From a virus, in the IMG/VR virus record IMGVR_UViG_3300046011_009114, positions 1 through 28,418 of that record: 28,418 nt of DNA. One strand, written 5' to 3'. This document shows, in pieces, positions 20,002 to 25,700 of this stretch. Position numbers and translations under genes: made by a program. The notes beneath the pieces were generated by a model. The model saw only the letters and a list, made by a program, of their open reading frames with translations. It did no database searches and was not told the DNA's origin. The first letter of the stretch is position 1, and every line of letters starts with the position of its first letter.

Positions 20002-20737
20002 AAATAAAAAATCATTTGTACTTTATTCCGATAGTCAAGGTTTAGTAAACCAACTACCTGATGATGTAGCTGGACGTTTATTTAAGCATATATACGCTTT
20101 TGTGAATGAACAAAATCCAATTAGCGAAGAACTTCTTTTAAATATTGCTTTTGAGCCTATTAAAATGCAATTAAAAAGAGATTTATCAAAATGGGAATCT
20201 CAATTAGAACAACGTAAACAAGCAGGTTTAAGGAGCGCTGAAGTTCGTAAACGAAATGCAACGAGCGTTAACGAGCGTTCAATTTCGTCTACTGATAATG
20301 TAAATGTAAATGTAAATGTTAATGATAGTGTTAATGTAAATGATAATGTAAATGATAATGATATTCTTTTAAAAAAAGAAACAAAAAAAGATATTATAGT
20401 TGCTTCACAAAAAAAATTTAATTTTCGTTTAGAATTAATTGAATATGGTTTTTTTGAAAATTTAGTTGACGATTGGCTTTTAGTTCGAAAAAATAAAAAA
20501 GCATCTAACACAGAAACCGCATTTAAAACTTTTATAAACGAAATGGAAAGCAGAAATTGTAATATTAACGAAATGCTCCAAATAGCGGTTTCAAATAGTT
20601 GGAGTAGCTTTAAGCATAACTGGGTAGATAATTTAAAAAACAGCACAAATGGAAAACAAGATAGAGATAAGTCAGATGCCGACCATAAGCAATCAGCAGT
20701 CAACGCAGTTAATGCGATGTTTGGGATCACAAGATGA
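19994..20737 (+). CDS. DUF6291-like replisome-organiser candidate
   Basis: The N-terminal 75 residues (SFVLYSDSQGLVNQLPDDVA, then LFKHIYAF) resemble the DUF6291/DUF4373-type N-terminal domain of phage replication proteins; KQAGLRSAEVRKRNAT is the basic segment seen in these. A VN/ND repeat linker (hexamer DNA repeat, 20297-20369) leads to a C-terminal helical domain. The start at 19994 overlaps the previous gene by 8 nt; an upstream in-frame start at 19940 is less likely. Probable role: loading replication proteins at the phage origin. The family call is moderate. Confidence 0.7.
   Translation: MFENKKSFVLYSDSQGLVNQLPDDVAGRLFKHIYAFVNEQNPISEELLLNIAFEPIKMQLKRDLSKWESQLEQRKQAGLRSAEVRKRNATSVNERSISSTDNVNVNVNVNDSVNVNDNVNDNDILLKKETKKDIIVASQKKFNFRLELIEYGFFENLVDDWLLVRKNKKASNTETAFKTFINEMESRNCNINEMLQIAVSNSWSSFKHNWVDNLKNSTNGKQDRDKSDADHKQSAVNAVNAMFGITR
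20297..20369 (+). repeat. Hexanucleotide repeat coding a VN/ND linker
   Basis: AATGTA, AATGTT and AATGAT units occur in tandem and encode NVNVNVNDSVNVNDNVNDND. It lies between the two domains of the DUF6291-like gene, so the repeat number probably alters only linker length and is prone to slippage. Confidence 0.85.
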
Positions 20738-21344
20738 GGTAGGTTTAATTGTTTTTGAAAAAAACCTAAGTTTGTTAAATGCAATTAACGGAACCAATTT
20801 AAGAAAACTTGAAAAAGAAGTTGGCGAAATAAATACAATTACAGCAATTTGTTACTTGATAAAAAGATTTAATTCTAATTTTAATGTTGGAAAATCATTG
20901 ACGGATCAGCAAGCAGCTTTATTAGCTTCAGATATTGTAGAAAAATATCCATACGAAACGATTGAGGACGTCGTGTTGATGTTAAAACAAGTTAGGCAAG
21001 GAATTATCGGTGACGGAAAAGATTATAAGTTAGACGGCCAAAATGTATTAGCAAAATGGTTTCCAGAATATCTTGACAAAAAATACATTGAAGTAGAGCG
21101 CCAGAATAAAAAAACAAATGAATCTTTGAAAGACGAAAATAATGCAGTTGAAATTTATTACGCCAAAATTAGAAAACAAAAAGAGGACCAGGAGAGAAAA
21201 ATAAAAGCTGAAAATTATATTGATGAAATGGCAAAATCAATGGATAGAGCGATGCTTGAACAAACTATTTTAGAATGGTCTCAAAAAGAAAAAATGAAGC
21301 CTTATTTGGATTATTTAAAGCGTAAAAGATTAATTATAAAATGA
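20649..21344 (+). CDS. Unrecognised replication-region protein (231 aa)
   Basis: Residues 25-45 (GSQDEVGLIVFEKNLSLLNA) and the central part (ITAICYLIKRFNSNFNVGKS, ASDIVEKYPYETIEDVVLML) are mostly helical; the C-terminal third is a charged coiled-coil (YYAKIRKQKEDQERKIKAEN). It resembles helicase-loader-like proteins next to phage replisome organisers by position, but I do not recognise the family. It begins 89 nt inside the previous gene with an A-rich context (TTTAAAAAAC); internal starts at 20676 and 20712 would shorten the overlap. Confidence 0.7.
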   Translation: MENKIEISQMPTISNQQSTQLMRCLGSQDEVGLIVFEKNLSLLNAINGTNLRKLEKEVGEINTITAICYLIKRFNSNFNVGKSLTDQQAALLASDIVEKYPYETIEDVVLMLKQVRQGIIGDGKDYKLDGQNVLAKWFPEYLDKKYIEVERQNKKTNESLKDENNAVEIYYAKIRKQKEDQERKIKAENYIDEMAKSMDRAMLEQTILEWSQKEKMKPYLDYLKRKRLIIK

Positions 21345-21535
21345 AGCTAGAGATACTAAAACTTTTACAAGAAAAAGACGATAGCACTTCTCAGGGAATT
21401 TCTGTTGCTGATTTAGTGAATATTTTGCATTTTCCAATTCGCGAATTGAAAATACTTCTCAACGAGCTTCACAAAGAAAAAAAAATAGTCGTAAGACAAG
21501 GAATTAACGGAAAAATAATTTGTTTAAAAAAGTAA
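21341..21535 (+). CDS. Winged-helix protein (64 aa)
   Basis: LEILKLLQEKD, then ISVADLVNILHFPIRELKIL and LHKEKKIVVRQGINGKIICL fit a compact winged-helix DNA-binding domain. It overlaps the previous stop (ATGA). Probably a small DNA-binding factor; target unknown. Confidence 0.7.
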   Translation: MKLEILKLLQEKDDSTSQGISVADLVNILHFPIRELKILLNELHKEKKIVVRQGINGKIICLKK

Positions 21536-21536
21536 C

Positions 21537-21623
21537 ATGGGAACGCAGCCAATAATATTTGGAATATTTGTAGTAATTGCAATATTGATTATGAAGTTTT
21601 ATTTTGATGAAAAAAAATTATGA
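21537..21623 (+). CDS. Tiny membrane peptide (28 aa)
   Basis: MGTQPIIFGIFVVIAILIMK then FYFDEKKL gives a single transmembrane helix. It begins 2 nt after the previous stop, and its stop overlaps the next start (TATGA). No function known. Confidence 0.5.
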   Translation: MGTQPIIFGIFVVIAILIMKFYFDEKKL

Positions 21624-21790
21624 AAAATCACAAAATTACAATACACTTTCGTTATGGTAAAGATGAAAAAGACTTTGAGAATATTGAAGTCTATGCAGAA
21701 AATGATGAACAAGCAATAGAATTAGCGAAGAAACGTAGAAGTTTTGTTTTTAAAGTTGAAATAATTAGTAGAGATGAAATCGATAACTAA
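21620..21790 (+). CDS. Hypothetical protein (56 aa)
   Basis: The ORF (MKNHKITIHFRYGKDEKDFE; ending EIISRDEIDN) looks alpha/beta, with the segment VYAENDEQAIELAKKR. It overlaps the 28-aa ORF by 4 nt and ninG by 17 nt. Not recognised. Confidence 0.65.
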   Translation: MKNHKITIHFRYGKDEKDFENIEVYAENDEQAIELAKKRRSFVFKVEIISRDEIDN

Positions 21791-22433
21791 AAAGTGTAAA
21801 ATTTGTCAAGAAAGGTTTACTCCTAAAAGAAGTTCTTTGGAGCCAACTTGCGACAAGTATGATTGTAAGGTTTCTTACGCTATGAAAATTGTAGAAAAAA
21901 ACAAGATTGTTAAGAAGAAAGAAGATCGTAAAAAGTCTATTGAAGAAAAAAAGAAACTTCGAGATGCTATTACGAATTGGAAAAACGAACTCCAGAATGA
22001 AGTAAATTTTATAGTTCGGCTAATTGACCAAGACCTGCCATGTCTAGCAAAAGGAATTTATTCAAACCAAGTACATGCAGGACATATATTTTCTAGAGGA
22101 AGTAATCAAACAATCCGGTACAATTGCCATAATATACACCGGCAGTCGGCACAATCAAATCACTTTCAAAACGAAGACGGTTTACTTCGCGAAGGATTAG
22201 TAAAAGAATATGGTCAGAATTACATGGATTTTATTAGCGAATTGCGACGAACTCCTAAATTACCATATACTAATGAGGATTACCACGAACTAACGCTAAA
22301 AGCGCGTAAAATTGTTTCTAAGTTAAAATCAGTAGACAAAACATATAATCTAAAACAACGCATCGAACTTCGTAATCAAATCAATTTAGAATTAGCTATT
22401 TACGAAGAAGAATATTGTGTATTTGAATATTAA
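21774..22433 (+). CDS. NinG-like recombination protein
   Basis: The lambda NinG (Rap) family cuts branched recombination intermediates. Visible family features: N-terminal Cys pairs (C8, C11, C26, C31), LIDQDLPC (C90), HAGHIFSRG (101-109), RYNCHNIHRQSAQSNH (115-130) and GLVKEYG. In lambda NinG, as I recall it, the central core has CxxC and CxxC-like pairs; here the second Cys of the first (PCLAK) and the second pair (QSAQSN) are absent, so the core zinc site may be lost. Length is 219. It sits near recombination genes, in the expected position. Confidence 0.8.
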   Translation: MKSITKKCKICQERFTPKRSSLEPTCDKYDCKVSYAMKIVEKNKIVKKKEDRKKSIEEKKKLRDAITNWKNELQNEVNFIVRLIDQDLPCLAKGIYSNQVHAGHIFSRGSNQTIRYNCHNIHRQSAQSNHFQNEDGLLREGLVKEYGQNYMDFISELRRTPKLPYTNEDYHELTLKARKIVSKLKSVDKTYNLKQRIELRNQINLELAIYEEEYCVFEY

Positions 22434-22450
22434 TCTAAATCTAAATAAAA

Positions 22451-22765
22451 ATGGGAACACAAATTGAATTATTTGAGGGTTATGAATACCCTACAACAAA
22501 CACAGAAGAAATTTTATTGACTTTAATACTTCAAGGGTATGTGTCGCTATTTGATTTTGCTTATTTAGCGTCTTTTCGAACTAGAATTAGCGAATTAAAC
22601 AACGAGCATGGATTGAAATTAAATAGAGTTTTAGATAAAAAAACTAATAAATTTGCCAATTCATATTCTTACGCCGTGCATAAACTTCCTGCTGAAGAAA
22701 AAGATAAAGCTATTTTACTTTACAAGAAATTAAATAAAAACTATAAAACAAAAAACCCATCTTAA
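22451..22765 (+). CDS. Phage winged-helix-like protein (104 aa)
   Basis: The core EEILLTLILQGYVSLFDFAY with FRTRISELNNEHGLKL fits a helix-turn-helix/winged-helix seen in small phage regulators. The C-terminus is Lys-rich (KKLNKNYKTKNPS). It is the last gene of the operon and its stop codon lies inside the terminator shared with the convergent giant gene, so the two 3' ends overlap by 4 nt. Confidence 0.7.
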   Translation: MGTQIELFEGYEYPTTNTEEILLTLILQGYVSLFDFAYLASFRTRISELNNEHGLKLNRVLDKKTNKFANSYSYAVHKLPAEEKDKAILLYKKLNKNYKTKNPS

Positions 22766-22776
22766 TTGATGGGTTT
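22753..22776. terminator. Bidirectional terminator with overlapping stop codons
   Basis: The 9-bp stem AAACCCATC/GATGGGTTT (22753-22761, 22768-22776) has A and T runs on both sides. Both convergent genes stop inside its loop (TTAA at 22762-22765 serves as TAA on each strand). Confidence 0.9.
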
Positions 22777-25700
22777 CTTTTTAGTGTTTTTTAATTCTTG
22801 ATATGCCCTAATAAATTCAGGACTTAAATCAAATTCTACGTATCGTAAATTTTTATCTCTTTCCTTTTTGTCTTTGTCAGACATTCCTTTATCATCTTTA
22901 AATTTACTATAGAAAAGAATTGCTTGAATTTTTGGATTTTTTTCTTTTTTTAGTCCTAAGTAAAACGGATCAGTAACCAAAGTTTTTAATTCTTCTTTAT
23001 TTACTTTTTGTATTATAGATTTCATTGTTTTATTAAATAACTCAGGATCTCCTTCTGCTAAAGAATCTACTTTTTGCATAATTTGAAATTTGTTGATTTT
23101 CTTCTCAACGTACTCCTTAGTCATTTTATCGACGTTAAATTCTAATTTTTTTTCATCGTCTTTTATTTTTTGAATTTTTACCTTGTATTCTTTTTCAATC
23201 AAATCATCAGGCATATCTTTAAAGCCTTCTTTCATTCCGCCATATACATTTGTGTTGATTATCCCTGTCCAAGATAAAGCCATTGTTGCTTTTCCAAATA
23301 AACTAGGCTGCTCTTCGTTTACTTCTCTAAAGTTTTCAAAAATAAGTGGAACTAGGTATTTAGATTCTTTGAAGTCCACACCATATTTATCTTCTCTAAA
23401 TGATTTTCCTTGATACTCTACTTTTTTAGTTTTAAAGAAACGGTCAATAGCAAATCTTGGACCTGGAGCAATTTTGTTTCCGACATATTCTAATGGTAAA
23501 TCAATCCAATCTTCATCTTCATATTCAAATCCGTATTTTTTGAAATTGCCGTATTTGTCTTTTTTTTCAGCATATCTTAATCTAGCAAAAGCAACTACTG
23601 TAGTTTTCTTACCTGCCCATGGGTCAATTCGTAAATTACCTACTTTAATTAACGCAAAATCAGAACTTGTAGGATCTGTTTCTACAGTAACTTTATTTTC
23701 ATCATCATCGTCTTGTCCTAAAGCGTATATCGCAGCCATACTAAGTAATGAACCTGCCCCTACAATATGATGCGCAACATCGGTTAATGCCATTTTTCTT
23801 GCAGTTGGAGTAAGTGTGTAATACCAATATGGATTCAATTGATTTACCCCTGCCGCCCAGTTTGAAAATGACGAAAATAATGTTCCGTTTGCTTCTCTTG
23901 CCGCGGCAGCAAACTTACTTCCTGTATTAGCTCTACCTGTCAATGTGTTTACCGCAGCAGCAACTTTTTTATACTCTTTAATATCGTCAATAGGATTAAA
24001 TCCTTGCGCTTTTAGTAAATCAGCACCTTCTTGAAAACGATTAATTCTCATTTGATTTTCAAAAACCGTTTGACCTCTTTCAAAAATACTAATAACGTTT
24101 ATGTAGTTTTTGATAATGTCTCCTGTTTTATCAAATCCTTTTGAAGCTACATAGTTTCCTAAAATATCAAACAATGTAGTTACTAAATTGTTTTGAAAAA
24201 CTTCGGCCTTAGCAGATTCTTTATAGTGAGATTCTACAATTCCTAATTTAGAATCTTTCCATAATTGATAGTTTGGATTTGCTTTTACCGCCTGCATGTA
24301 TTTTTGTTCAAAGCTAGGACTAGCCATTGCTTTAAATGTTTTTGCCATTGCCTCTCTAAACGTTCCTTTTAGCCTACCTGTTTTCGCTAAATTAATTAAC
24401 GAATTTGCACTCATTTTGTAAATTTGAGTAACGTTCTGAATACCAACAAAACTTAAGTCAACGGTAAAACTTAGAATTTTAGGAACAGATAAAATATCTT
24501 TTAAAACATCAAATGCTTTTTGCTCTATCCTTCTGTTTTTTAGTTCTAATTTGTAAACTTCTTTATCAAAAATTTCTTTTTGTTCTGCAATTTCAGCTCT
24601 TATTTTATTAAGTTCTACATCGGTTGGTGTAGGTTTTCTTTTCTTTGGACTAAAATCTTTGTTAGCAATTCGCTCTTTTAAAGTAGCCAGTCTTTTAGAA
24701 GCGTTACGTTTTGCAGATTCAATTAACCTTGCCTCGGCCATTCCTGCGTCCTCTCGCATTTTTTGAATTTGAGCATCTAACTCTTTTTTCAATTTACGCA
24801 TATCTTCTAAATTGGCAGAAGTTACAGGCTCAGGCTTTTTAGCATAATCAATTTCGTTACTATCTATTTTTTGCTGTAAATCATCTAACCTTTTTTGAAG
24901 AAGTTTTTCTGCGCGATCAATTTTTTGTTGGTCGGTCAATTCTGGCTTACCAACAAGTTCGTCAAGTTCTGCTTTTTTAGAATCACGAATTGCTTTTAAG
25001 TCTTTTGCTTCCTGATCGTACTCAATTACGCTTTTTTCTCCTTTTCTTTTTTCTCCTTTAGCAATTTGCTCGTCTAATTCTTCAATTTCATTTGACAAAC
25101 GTTTTTTAATAGCGTCTAAGGCAGTTTTATATGCTTTTGTAATATCAGCATCAGCTAAAGGTAAATCTCTTAACAGCGCCTTTAATTTCTTCATTTCAGT
25201 ACGCTCTTTCATAGTAGGTTCTCTACGTTGTTGTCCTGAGCGCAATGGTCTTTGTCCTTTATTGGCATCTTCTATTCCAGAAGCAATTTTTCCAATTGAT
25301 TTTATTATGGAAATTTGATTTTCTATTTCATCAGAAGTAGGGTTTGAAATTTTACCATAACCAGTAACAGCATCTCGAACTTGTCTTTCTGTAAAGTCTG
25401 AATCAGGAAACAATTCTTTTACGTCTGCCATTAATTCAGAAACCAAATCTTCAATATTGTCAATTCCGTTTTCTACTTTTTCTCTAATTAACGAATGAGG
25501 AATACGTAACATACCTTCATCGTTAACCGACATCATTCCTTTTTGACTTGTGTTTTCAGTAACGTCAGAATCATCAAATAAATCAAACAAATCAGATAGG
25601 GCTTGTTGCTGTTCGTCTTTTGACAAATTAGCCTTTCGAATAGATTCAACACCTGCTTTTATGGCGTCAGAAACGGCTCCTGTTAATTCAAGTGCTTGTG

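Noticed and set aside
20297-20369. CRISPR array or phage att repeat at the hexamer repeats
   Set aside because: Units are six bases with no spacers and are in frame within a gene; CRISPR repeats are over 20 bases with unique spacers. The iteron array at 4292-4411 is also too short per unit.
19940-20737. Earlier start (19940) for the DUF6291-like gene
   Set aside because: The first 18 residues it adds lie inside the preceding gene and do not resemble the family; ATG at 19994 begins at the conserved segment.
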